A DNA stretch of 64,000 bases. It comes from GCA-2712985 sp964515905 (lineage in GTDB: Bacteria > Pseudomonadota > Alphaproteobacteria > UBA7887). The notes beneath the pieces are model-generated. The model made no database searches. It was not told the DNA's origin and saw nothing but the letters and a program-made list of their open reading frames with translations. Shown here piece after piece: positions 17,968 to 26,412 of the stretch; the first letter of the stretch is position 1, and each line of letters starts with the position of its first letter. Made by a program: the position numbers and the translations under genes. The stretch spans positions 62,001 to 126,000 of the forward strand of contig CAZEWK010000089.1 in assembly GCA_964515905.1 (NCBI GenBank), read 5' to 3'.

Positions 17968-19014
17968 ATGAAAATGCATCGGATAATTGCAGCTATTTTT
18001 GTTGTTTGTCTTCTGAGCGCTGGTTCGCGGTCTTCAGCGGACGAGATGTGGAACATGGCGACAGCATGGAGTGGAGGTCCATTTCTTGAGGAGGATGCAA
18101 AGGGTTTTGCAGAATTAGTGAAAAAACTCACGAATGGTCGAATTCAAATAAATGTTTTCCCAGGAGGTATGGTGGGAAGTGCTTTGAAGGTCTCGGATAC
18201 AGTACGGTCTGGTGTTGTGCAAGCTGGTCATAGTTGGATGGGTTATGACTGGGGTATAGATAAGGGCACTCTGGCCTTGAGTGGTGGTCCGGGGCACTTA
18301 ACTCCCGAAGAGTTTTTAATGTGGCTCTTTGAAGCAGGTGGCGCTGAATTATGGTTCGAATATCGTAAAGAGGTTTTCGGGATAGCTTCTATTCCCTGTC
18401 AGATATCACCAACCGAGATATTTCTGCACTCTACTAAAAAGGTAGAAACGATAGAAGATATGCAAGGTCTTAAGATACGCACGACGGGGGCATGGGCGGA
18501 AATTGCTGGAGAGTTGGGAGCATCAACAGTAAGTTTGCCAGGCGCCGAGGTGTATCCGGCTTTGGAACGGGGAGTGGTGGATGCGATTGAATGGAGTTCG
18601 GCTGCTGTTAATCTTCCTTCTGGATTTCACAAAATTGCAAAATATATAATTATGCCAGGTTTGCATGCAACAGGCGGGGCCCAAGAGTGTGCGTTTAATC
18701 TTGATGTTTGGAATGGTCTGACAGTGGAAGACCAAGAGCTTCTAAAATTGGCTGGTAAAATGATGGCGTACGATAGTTGGTCCCGTTACGCCTATCGAGA
18801 TATAGCTGCGTTGAAAACCATGCGAGAATATGGGAATGAATTTATTATTTTGGATGATGAGTTTATACGGGTAGCAGCTGAAACAGCTAGGGAGTGGGAA
18901 GACGAACAAGCGGCAGAAAACCCCTGGTTTAAGAAGGTGTTGGATCACAGGCGTGCGTTTGAAGAAGATATGTCCAGTTGGCCCCAATTCCGTTTTCAAA
19001 TTGGCAAACGGTAA
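17968..19014 (+). CDS. TRAP transporter substrate-binding protein (DctP/TakP-like), solitary
   Basis: About 348 residues from the ATG at 17968, preceded by AAGGA at 17954-17958; an in-frame TTG at 17947 is less likely. It begins with a signal peptide (cleavage near SSADE). The fold shows the family pattern VFPGGMVGSALKVSDTV, the Arg-containing GLKIRTTGAWAEI that clamps the carboxylate, and ALERGVVDAIEWSS followed by FHKIAKY, which resembles alpha-keto-acid binders such as TakP. No DctQ or DctM gene is adjacent, so the permease must be encoded elsewhere or is lost. Confidence 0.87.
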   Translation: MKMHRIIAAIFVVCLLSAGSRSSADEMWNMATAWSGGPFLEEDAKGFAELVKKLTNGRIQINVFPGGMVGSALKVSDTVRSGVVQAGHSWMGYDWGIDKGTLALSGGPGHLTPEEFLMWLFEAGGAELWFEYRKEVFGIASIPCQISPTEIFLHSTKKVETIEDMQGLKIRTTGAWAEIAGELGASTVSLPGAEVYPALERGVVDAIEWSSAAVNLPSGFHKIAKYIIMPGLHATGGAQECAFNLDVWNGLTVEDQELLKLAGKMMAYDSWSRYAYRDIAALKTMREYGNEFIILDDEFIRVAAETAREWEDEQAAENPWFKKVLDHRRAFEEDMSSWPQFRFQIGKR

Positions 19015-19057
19015 AAAAACTTGGTTCCTTTTTTTTGATAATTGTAAAGGGGTCTAC

Positions 19058-19156
19058 ATGGCGGTAGCTTATGAGCTTTTCCCAAGTCTTATCGCTATAG
19101 ATTGGGGCACTACCAATCGCCGGGGCTACTTATTAAATCACGAAGGGGTCATCTGA
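19058..19156 (+). pseudogene. Fragment of 2-dehydro-3-deoxygalactonokinase (dgoK)
   Basis: A 32-codon frame with a good ribosome site (AAAGGGG) starts at 19058 and stops at TGA 19154-19156. It reads LIAIDWGTTNRRGYLL, the N-terminal phosphate-binding motif of DgoK, a sugar-acid kinase of about 300 residues. Nothing resembling the rest of the kinase follows, in any frame noticed, before the lipoprotein gene at 19208. This is best read as a remnant of a deleted kinase gene, formerly next to the TRAP binding-protein gene. Confidence 0.65.
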
Positions 19157-19207
19157 GATTCATACTTTGATGGTGAATTAGTTGGAAGGGTGGGGAGCCT
19201 TATTAAA

Positions 19208-19603
19208 ATGCGGCCAATTCGACGCTTTCAAGGATTTTATCTGCGAATCCTTTGTTTATTGGTAATGACGTTAGTCCTGGGTTGCGCTCGCGACCAGGAA
19301 AGAATGGAATCATACGAGGCACTTCCGACATCCTCACAAAAGCGAGTGCAAACGGCTGTACAGCAATATATACAGTGTTCTATTCAAAAAGTGTTAGAGT
19401 TAGACGACGGACAACGGCATGTTGGGCGCTTGGCATGGACTGCTTCAGAGTCGTGTGTTCTGAACAAAAACAAAATTATCCACGCTATGGTGCAAGGTGG
19501 CACAACCAACGAGGCTGCATTTTCCTACGCCAGCGACATGCAGGTAAAAGCCACAGCCGCCGCAATAACCGCAGCACAAAATAAACGTTCTAACAATAGA
19601 TAA
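19208..19603 (+). CDS. Small putative lipoprotein
   Basis: A 131-residue product from the ATG at 19208 (GGGGAG at 19192-19197 upstream). The N-terminus is basic and then hydrophobic, ending in the lipobox-like LVLGC. The mature part is mostly helical and polar, with two more cysteines in QYIQCSIQK and ASESCVLNK that could form a disulfide, and an Ala-rich tail. I do not recognise a family. It is convergent with gcrA, two bases apart. Confidence 0.6.
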   Translation: MRPIRRFQGFYLRILCLLVMTLVLGCARDQERMESYEALPTSSQKRVQTAVQQYIQCSIQKVLELDDGQRHVGRLAWTASESCVLNKNKIIHAMVQGGTTNEAAFSYASDMQVKATAAAITAAQNKRSNNR

Positions 19604-19605
19604 TG

Positions 19606-19947
19606 TTAAGCAGCCTCATCTGATTTGCCGCGGTAGGCCATCGAACAATGCTCTGCACAGTATGGCCGACTCCCAATTCTTGGTACACCGCAAAATCGAA
19701 ATTCTGGCTCTCCTGGATGTCCGATAGGCCAACGACACATACGATCTGTTAGGTTTTCCGTTGTGATAATAGTCTGAGCTTGCTCCGAATCAGCCGAATC
19801 GGTCTGTTTCGAAAGCCCTAGCCTATGTGCTTTCCCGATTACAGCATTACGACTGATTCCACCTAATCGCTGGCCAATTTCACGGGCGGGCACGCCGTCC
19901 AGCCACAACTTGCGTAACGTTCCAGTAGCCTTTTCGGTCCATTCCAT
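19606..19947 (-). CDS. gcrA: GcrA cell cycle regulator
   Basis: About 113 residues from MEWTEKAT; five extra residues are possible to 19962. The N-terminal helix-turn-helix (LRKLWLDGVPAREIGQRLGG then ISRNAVIGKAHRLGLS) is the signature of GcrA, followed by a linker and a C-terminal CRWPIG...FCG...YCAEH segment. GcrA is an alphaproteobacterial sigma70 cofactor that activates promoters, in Caulobacter those with CcrM-methylated GANTC. Its presence is the strongest taxonomic marker in the window. The longest frame overlaps the divergent gene's long frame, but real starts are 143 bases apart. Confidence 0.93.
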   Translation of the reverse strand: MEWTEKATGTLRKLWLDGVPAREIGQRLGGISRNAVIGKAHRLGLSKQTDSADSEQAQTIITTENLTDRMCRWPIGHPGEPEFRFCGVPRIGSRPYCAEHCSMAYRGKSDEAA

Positions 19948-20090
19948 GTTTGCTTTTCCCACTCGCTAGCTATTTTAGCCTCTTTTTAACAATTACGTGC
20001 CTTTGCCTATTTCGCAGAAACTGTATTATCAGAAGCCTGCCTCAAGGTGAAGCGATAAACACTATTAAAACAGCAAAGACTTTTTCGCAA

Positions 20091-21242
20091 ATGGTATACA
20101 CACAGAATCCAAACGAGCACCTTATAGGGAAAGATGGAGGACTATTAGAGCTCAATACCCCAGCATTGATCCTCGACTTGGACGCTGCCAGAACCAATAT
20201 GAGCACCATGGTACAACACTGCCAAGCGACTAACCAAGGATTGCGGCCTCATGGGAAAAGCCATAAGTCCAGTAAGATCGCCCAACTACAAATTGAAGCA
20301 GGCGCTTTAGGGCTTTGCTGCGCAACCATACGTGAAGCTGAGACAATGGCCAAAAATGGGATTAAAGGGATCCTGATAACATCTCCAGTAACTAGTAGAG
20401 CCAAAATTGAGCGTTTAATTATTCTTAATGAACAAGCCATTAATCTAATGGCAGTAGTAGATAATATTGAGACCGTCACCTCTATTAGAAATACTTTAAT
20501 AGCGCTCAAGTCAAATAAACCTCTACGACTCCTAGTAGACTTTGATATTGGCACACATCGGACTGGCGCACCTGACATTGGTTCGGCATTAAAAATCGCA
20601 AACACTATCGACAGTGACGAGCTATTGATTTTTGAAGGCATTCAGGCGTACGGGGGACACCTTCAACATATCGAAAACTTTGATACTAGGTTTGAAAAAA
20701 TGGCGGTCCAGGCAGAGAACATCCAACAACTACTTGGAACACTCCATAAAGAAGGGCTAGCTCCTAACATTGTTACAGGAGGCGGCACGGGCACATACGA
20801 CATCGACCATCATTTTGATGTGTTCACAGAGTTGCAAGCGGGCTCCTACATTTTTACCGACGTGGAGTATGACGCGGTCAATTTGACCAGAGATTCTTCC
20901 CGGCCTTTCCACACTTCTTTAACTGTGCAAGCAACCGTTGTAAGCACCTCCCATGACACGCATGCCGTTACCGACGCTGGTCTGAAGAGTTTTGCCACTG
21001 ACGGCCCTCTTCCCATGCTCTATACTGGTGCCCCCGCAAACGCCCAGTATCAGTTCATGGGTGATGAGCACGGTGCAATTGTTTATGCTGCCGAAACTAA
21101 TGAACGCCTGAGAGTCGGAGACATTGTCAGTTGCGTAGTTCCACATTGTGACCCTAGCGTAAACCTCTACGATCACTATCACGTTATTCAAGGAAACCAC
21201 CTTATCGAAATATGGCCCATAGATGCACGTGGCAACCCGTGA
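20091..21242 (+). CDS. D-threonine aldolase/D-serine dehydratase-like PLP enzyme (DSD1 family)
   Basis: A 383-residue product from ATG 20091; upstream extension is not family-like. The N-terminal alanine-racemase-type barrel has LRPHGKSHKS with the PLP Lys near 55, and the GGGTGTYDI phosphate loop lies near 231. The C-terminal domain carries VPHCDPSVNLYDHYHV near 350, whose His and Cys/Asp bind the metal in D-threonine aldolases and DSD1. The enzyme probably cleaves or dehydrates a beta-hydroxy-D-amino acid. Substrate choice between D-threonine, D-serine and hydroxyaspartate types is open. Confidence 0.87.
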   Translation: MVYTQNPNEHLIGKDGGLLELNTPALILDLDAARTNMSTMVQHCQATNQGLRPHGKSHKSSKIAQLQIEAGALGLCCATIREAETMAKNGIKGILITSPVTSRAKIERLIILNEQAINLMAVVDNIETVTSIRNTLIALKSNKPLRLLVDFDIGTHRTGAPDIGSALKIANTIDSDELLIFEGIQAYGGHLQHIENFDTRFEKMAVQAENIQQLLGTLHKEGLAPNIVTGGGTGTYDIDHHFDVFTELQAGSYIFTDVEYDAVNLTRDSSRPFHTSLTVQATVVSTSHDTHAVTDAGLKSFATDGPLPMLYTGAPANAQYQFMGDEHGAIVYAAETNERLRVGDIVSCVVPHCDPSVNLYDHYHVIQGNHLIEIWPIDARGNP

Positions 21243-21321
21243 ATATTTGTTTCAGGTACAACATTAAAGCACAGATTATTTTGTGTTGGCGGCCAATCCA
21301 CACGCGTCAACGGAGATTTAA

Positions 21322-23637
21322 ATGACTAAATTTAGCGTTGGCCAATCAGTAAGACGTAAAGAAGATGCTTTATTGCTCAGCGGAAAAGGGCAGTTTGTCG
21401 ACGATTTAAGTTTTCAGGGTCAAGTAAATGGAGCATTTTTGAGATCATCGCACGCCCATGCACGCGTTAGCAGCATCAAAACAGATAAAGCCAAAGCTGC
21501 GGCTGGTGTTATAGCAATTTATACGGCTTCGGATCTGGCCGAAGATAATTTAGGCGGGTTGCCCATATGGTTCATGCCGGAAAATGCGCCTCCTGGCTAC
21601 CAGCCAAACTTTGAACTCCTGGCGAGTAATACGGTTCGCTACGTTGGCGAATCCATCGCGATGGTCGTGGCCGAAACCCAAGAAGAAGCTATCGACGCAA
21701 CAAGCCTCATCGAGGTGGCGTACGAACCCTTGCCCGCTTCTATAGGTTTGAATGAAGCAGCAAGTGATGGAGCCCCTGAGGTCTGGCCGGGAAAAGCACC
21801 ATTTAACGTTGGCTTCGTTTGGGAAGGCGGCGATATGGAAGCGGTTGTTACAGCTTTGAGGCAAGCAGAGCATTTGGTCACGATTGATGTAATCAATAAT
21901 CGCGTTTCAATTGCAGCTATTGAGTGTCGGGCCGCAATCGGAGTACATGATCCGGATACGGGTCGAAGTACCCTTTATACAACGTCACAGATGCCCCACC
22001 CACTGCGTGCAGATCTGGCAAAGATTTTTAAGGAACCTGAAGAAAGTTTTCGGGTAGTTGTTGGTGATGTCGGTGGGGGGTTTGGTGCCAAAAACTCAAT
22101 GTACATTGAACAAGCCCTGGTGATATGGGCCTCAAGAAAACTAAATTGCCCCGTAAAGTGGGTGGGCGAACGCAGTGATGCTTTTGTTACCGATTTCCAT
22201 GGTCGTGATAACGTTACTCATGCAGAGCTTGCGCTTGATTCCGACGGTAATTTCCTGGGTTTATTAGTTGACGAAATGGCGAACCTTGGAGCCTATATAG
22301 CGGGCCGCGGGGCTATCTCGCCTGTTCTCAACCAACCCGCCTTAGCTGGAACCTACAGGACTCCTGCAATTCATGTACGGGTACGGGGAATGTTTACGAA
22401 TACTGTACCCACAGATGTTTACCGAGGGGCCGGACGGCCGGAAGCTATATACCTCCTTGAAAGACTTGTTGACAAAGCAGCGGACGAGTTGGGCATAGAT
22501 CGCATAGAACTACGTCGTCGCAATATTATTCCTCCTGACAGCTTTCCTTACACAACCCCATTAGGGCTGACTTACGATAGTGGTCTATTTGAGAGAAATT
22601 TACTTGAAGGCATAAGCCGGATGAATTGGGCTGAATTAGATGGCCGACGCGAAGAAGCTAAAGCACGCAGTCGTCGATTAGGAGTCGGCTTAGCCAATTA
22701 CGTTGAACGTTGCGGGCATGGGGTCAACCAAGATGCACACCTTCAAGTTAATCCGAGCGGTGATATCACCATCTTTATTGGAACCATGTCGAGCGGCCAA
22801 GGACATCAAACAGCATACGCACAAATCGCGTCACAACTATTCGGTATAGACATAGAGAAAGTATATGTGATCCAGGGAGACACGGATCTTATTGCTACTG
22901 GACATGGAACCGGAGGCTCCTGGTCTATTCCAGTCGGCGGGGCCGCAATCACGAATGCTTCTGCAGCTGTTATAAAGAAAGGCAAGGAAATAGCTGCTCA
23001 TCTACTGGAAGTATCGACCGTCGACATCGAGTTTCTCAATAGCAATTTCACGGTTGCAGGAACAGATCGATTTGTAACTTGGAATGAATTGGCCGAAGCC
23101 GCACACGATAATAACAAATTACCGAAGGGCGCTAGCCCCGGGCTTGAAGGACATGGCGAATTTATACCCTCAAACCATACCTTCCCAAATGGATGCCATT
23201 TATGCGAAGTGGAAATAGATACAGACACTGGAGTAGTCGAACTGGTACGGTATATGGTAGTGCACGATTTTGGCACAGTGCTGAACCCTCTGCTATTGGA
23301 AGGCCAGATCCACGGTGGCGTTGCACAAGGAATTGGTCAAGCCATATTCGAACGCACATATTATGACGAAAAGGGCCAGCTTCATACCAGCTCGTTTTTA
23401 GACTATGCAATTCCACGGGCTGACGATGTGCCCCCTATAGAGTTTGTTAGCAACCCGACTCCGTGCCCCGCAAACCCCATGGGCTTTAAGGGTTGCGGAG
23501 AAGCCGGAGCAGCTGGCCCACCGCCAGCGGTGACGAATGCTGTTGTTGACGCTCTGAGAGAGTACAACGTTACCCACCTAGATATGCCCCTTACCCCTGA
23601 ACGCGTTTGGCGTATAATAAATAACTCTGCCGGATAG
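21322..23637 (+). CDS. Xanthine dehydrogenase family molybdopterin-binding (large) subunit
   Basis: A 771-residue protein with the CO dehydrogenase/xanthine oxidase large-subunit layout: SVRRKEDALLLSGKGQFVDD at the N-terminus, GGGFGAKN near 251, VYRGAGRPEA near 366 (the form II 'AYRGAGR' loop) and GCGEAGAAGPP near 724 with the catalytic Glu. It would hydroxylate an aldehyde or heteroaromatic. The partner FAD and 2Fe-2S subunit genes that normally sit beside it are missing. GGAG upstream supports the ATG, and it heads a four-gene run. Confidence 0.92.
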   Translation: MTKFSVGQSVRRKEDALLLSGKGQFVDDLSFQGQVNGAFLRSSHAHARVSSIKTDKAKAAAGVIAIYTASDLAEDNLGGLPIWFMPENAPPGYQPNFELLASNTVRYVGESIAMVVAETQEEAIDATSLIEVAYEPLPASIGLNEAASDGAPEVWPGKAPFNVGFVWEGGDMEAVVTALRQAEHLVTIDVINNRVSIAAIECRAAIGVHDPDTGRSTLYTTSQMPHPLRADLAKIFKEPEESFRVVVGDVGGGFGAKNSMYIEQALVIWASRKLNCPVKWVGERSDAFVTDFHGRDNVTHAELALDSDGNFLGLLVDEMANLGAYIAGRGAISPVLNQPALAGTYRTPAIHVRVRGMFTNTVPTDVYRGAGRPEAIYLLERLVDKAADELGIDRIELRRRNIIPPDSFPYTTPLGLTYDSGLFERNLLEGISRMNWAELDGRREEAKARSRRLGVGLANYVERCGHGVNQDAHLQVNPSGDITIFIGTMSSGQGHQTAYAQIASQLFGIDIEKVYVIQGDTDLIATGHGTGGSWSIPVGGAAITNASAAVIKKGKEIAAHLLEVSTVDIEFLNSNFTVAGTDRFVTWNELAEAAHDNNKLPKGASPGLEGHGEFIPSNHTFPNGCHLCEVEIDTDTGVVELVRYMVVHDFGTVLNPLLLEGQIHGGVAQGIGQAIFERTYYDEKGQLHTSSFLDYAIPRADDVPPIEFVSNPTPCPANPMGFKGCGEAGAAGPPPAVTNAVVDALREYNVTHLDMPLTPERVWRIINNSAG

Positions 23638-23648
23638 AAAGATCCCCT

Positions 23649-24749
23649 ATGAAATCTCCGTTACTAACCTACAAAAATGTAAAAACACGCGCCGTGCTCT
23701 TACCATTAAAACGACCAGTTGTATCTAGGGTCGGGCTTTTTAAAGACTGGCCTCTCATTCTGATTGATTTAGAAACGAACGAAGGAGTGGTCGGACGCGC
23801 TTATCTAGAACCATACCTTGCTCAGTCGATACATTACATCATGCCGGCGATCCACGATCTTGTTGCCGCCTTAAAAGACAAACCTGTTTCGCCAGTCGAA
23901 AATTTTCATACGAACAGAAAGTCACTTGGTTTAGTGGGACTACAAGGCGTATCTATGATTGCCGTATCCGGAATTGATATGGCTTGCTGGGATGCACTGG
24001 CAAAAGCCGCGCACCTTCCGCTCGCACGAATGTTGGGGGGCAGCTTGGGAAGTGTTCCTGCCTATAACAGCAATGGGCTATGGCTTACGCCTATAGACAC
24101 ATTAGAGGAAGAAGCCGAAGAACTGATTACGGAGGGAAATTTTACGTCTCTAAAACTGAGGCTAGGACGAGCAACCCTTGCAGAGGACCTCGCTGCAATT
24201 GATGCCGTACGGCGTGCCGGAGGAGATTCCGTCAACTTGATGTGTGACTTTAATCAAGGACAAACACTGGCGAACGCTTTACAAAGGTGTCACGCGCTTG
24301 ATGACCAAGGACTCTATTGGTTTGAAGAACCAATCGCATACGATGCTTTGGATGGCTATAGCCAACTAACTCGGGAACTTCAGACTCCTGTCCAACTGGG
24401 CGAAAATTTTTACGGTCCAAGGACACTCCAAGAAGCGCTTACAGTAAAAGCTGGTGACTACGTTATGCCCGACTTAATGCGAATAGGTGGGGTTACCGGC
24501 TGGTTGCACTCTGCAGCCATTGCAGGGGCATATGGCACCCCTATGTCTACCCATCTGTATCCTGAGGTTTCCGCACACTTAATGCGTGTAACAGAGACCG
24601 CCCATTGGCTAGAATGGCAAGATTGGGCCAACGCGATTCTCGCCGAACCTTTTCCTATAAAAGACGGACTAATTATGGTTCCCGATCGACCCGGCACAGG
24701 AATCAATTGGAACGAAGAAGCCGTTACTCATTATCTGATGGAAGCTTGA
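23649..24749 (+). CDS. Mandelate-racemase-like enolase superfamily enzyme
   Basis: A 366-residue protein that follows Pseudomonas putida mandelate racemase over its whole length. With an offset of +5 every catalytic residue is matched: D200, E226 and E252 (metal), D275-H302 (base dyad), E322 (acid, in HWLEW) and K169. The exception is R171 (in LKLRLGR) where mandelate racemase has the base Lys166. Reactions at one face by the His-Asp dyad should remain; a dehydratase or one-face epimerase is possible. It starts 11 bases after the molybdenum hydroxylase gene. Confidence 0.9.
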   Translation: MKSPLLTYKNVKTRAVLLPLKRPVVSRVGLFKDWPLILIDLETNEGVVGRAYLEPYLAQSIHYIMPAIHDLVAALKDKPVSPVENFHTNRKSLGLVGLQGVSMIAVSGIDMACWDALAKAAHLPLARMLGGSLGSVPAYNSNGLWLTPIDTLEEEAEELITEGNFTSLKLRLGRATLAEDLAAIDAVRRAGGDSVNLMCDFNQGQTLANALQRCHALDDQGLYWFEEPIAYDALDGYSQLTRELQTPVQLGENFYGPRTLQEALTVKAGDYVMPDLMRIGGVTGWLHSAAIAGAYGTPMSTHLYPEVSAHLMRVTETAHWLEWQDWANAILAEPFPIKDGLIMVPDRPGTGINWNEEAVTHYLMEA

Positions 24750-24759
24750 GGCCTGCATC

Positions 24760-25473
24760 ATGTCCAAAACTGAAATTAGAGCACTTACTTTTGATGTGTT
24801 TGGCACTGTGGTGGATTGGCGGAATTCAATAGCCCGAGAAGTCACGACCTCACCTCCTTTAAAAGAACTAAAAATAGATGGTTTTAAATTTGCAGACGCA
24901 TGGAGAGCCCTCTACCAACCCTCCATGGAAAAAGTTAGGCAGGGTGATATTGGTTGGGTCAACTTAGATGCACTTCATCGGATCAACCTTAATCATCTAA
25001 TCGACGAGTTCAACCTAGAGACCCTTCAAGAACGTGACCTTGTCCACCTTAACAAAGTTTGGCATAGACTAGATCCCTGGCCTGATTCGGTTGCTGGCAT
25101 GCATCGTCTCAAGACAAATTTCATATTGGCATCTCTGTCCAACGGGAATGTCTCCCTAATTTTAAACATGGCACGGCGAGCGGGCATCCCTTGGGACATG
25201 ATCTTAGGTGCCGAGATAGCAGGTCATTATAAACCTGAACCCGAGGCATATCGTAAAAGTGTAGAACTCCTTGGACTTGCACCCTCCCAAGCTATGATGG
25301 TTGCTGCCCACAATGGGGATTTAGTGGCAGCATCCGATGTGGGACTCCGAACAGCTTTTATACGGAGACCCAAAGAGTATGGTCCCAAACAAACAATGGA
25401 CATTGAACCAGAACATTCGTTTGATTTTGTTGCCGACGACCTTTTGGACCTGGCAGAACAGTTGGATTGTTAA
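24760..25473 (+). CDS. Haloacid dehalogenase type II (HAD superfamily)
   Basis: A 237-residue HAD protein. Motif I is TFDVFGTVVDW with the nucleophile Asp near 11, motif II is ASLSNGN near 125, motif III Lys lies in GHYKPEPEAY near 155, and motif IV is AAHNGDL near 183 (AAHxxD is typical of L-2-haloacid dehalogenases). The family hydrolyses 2-haloalkanoic acids with inversion, though many members are phosphatases in practice. It is part of the run from 21322 to 26373, 10 bases after the previous gene. Confidence 0.88.
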   Translation: MSKTEIRALTFDVFGTVVDWRNSIAREVTTSPPLKELKIDGFKFADAWRALYQPSMEKVRQGDIGWVNLDALHRINLNHLIDEFNLETLQERDLVHLNKVWHRLDPWPDSVAGMHRLKTNFILASLSNGNVSLILNMARRAGIPWDMILGAEIAGHYKPEPEAYRKSVELLGLAPSQAMMVAAHNGDLVAASDVGLRTAFIRRPKEYGPKQTMDIEPEHSFDFVADDLLDLAEQLDC

Positions 25474-26373
25474 ATGAGCAACATTTTATTTAAACGAGAC
25501 CTTACTTTTAAATACGGTGAATCAGACAATATTTCTCCGGCAATCCGTCGCGTGGTTGCACCCAATCCTAGTATGTTTACTCTCCATGGGACGGGAACGT
25601 ACATAGTAGGAAGGGGGAAAGTCGCGATTATTGACCCGGGACCCGATCTAGAAGAGCACATAAGCGCTGTCCTATCAGCGGTACGAAACGAAACTGTAAC
25701 CGATATAGTCATCACTCATACCCATATTGATCATTCACCGGCTGCGCGTGCGGTAAAAGCCGCCACTGGGGCTAAAACTAGCGCATTTGGACCGCACGGG
25801 ACCCCACATGATGGAACAGAAGTAGAAGAAGGGGCGGACCGCCAATTCCTCCCAGACCAAGAAATTAAGGACGGAGAAACCTTGCGAGGAAACGGATGGA
25901 CATTGGAAGCGATTCATACTCCAGGGCACACTTCAAATCATCTTTGCCTAGCGTTTCAAGAAGAAAATATAATGTTTTCAGGGGACCATGTGATGGGTTG
26001 GTCAACATCAGTCATTTCGCCGCCTGATGGACATATGGGTGACTATCTTGCGTCACTAGAAAAACTAACCTCACGAACAGAAACTCGGTACTGGCCCACT
26101 CATGGGCCCGCAATTGAAAATCCAGTACCATTTGTTCACTCCTTTATAAAGCACCGAAGGGAAAGAGAGGAACAAATTAGCGCGTGTCTTGATGAAGGCC
26201 TAAGTTCCATCGCGGATATGGTCAGGAAAATGTATGTCAATGTTGACCCCCGCCTGCATCGTGCAGCCGGACGTTCTGTGTTGGCCCACTTGATTCACAT
26301 GATTGATACCGGAAGAGCAGCATGCGATGGCAACCCCGATCTAAACTGCGTGTACCGTTTGCCCCAATCCTAG
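25474..26373 (+). CDS. MBL-fold metallo-hydrolase (LACTB2-like)
   Basis: A 299-residue metallo-beta-lactamase-fold protein whose ATG follows the previous TAA without any gap. The metal motif THTHIDHSPAA is near 80, HTPGHTSNH near 149, SGDHVMGWSTSV near 170 and the final His in WPTHGP near 209. The C-terminal helical part (DMVRKMY...AHLIHM) matches the LACTB2/glyoxalase II-like branch, which includes endoribonucleases and thioester hydrolases. A hydrolase of a CoA thioester or lactone in the same pathway is plausible from context only. Confidence 0.88.
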   Translation: MSNILFKRDLTFKYGESDNISPAIRRVVAPNPSMFTLHGTGTYIVGRGKVAIIDPGPDLEEHISAVLSAVRNETVTDIVITHTHIDHSPAARAVKAATGAKTSAFGPHGTPHDGTEVEEGADRQFLPDQEIKDGETLRGNGWTLEAIHTPGHTSNHLCLAFQEENIMFSGDHVMGWSTSVISPPDGHMGDYLASLEKLTSRTETRYWPTHGPAIENPVPFVHSFIKHRREREEQISACLDEGLSSIADMVRKMYVNVDPRLHRAAGRSVLAHLIHMIDTGRAACDGNPDLNCVYRLPQS

Positions 26374-26412
26374 GCAGTAGACATTAGAAATGGTCGAAAT
26401 AACTACGAGGGT

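Noticed and set aside
19140..19210. Possible continuation of the dgoK gene in another frame
   Set aside because: The following bases show no kinase-like residues in any frame; the remnant call is limited to 32 codons.
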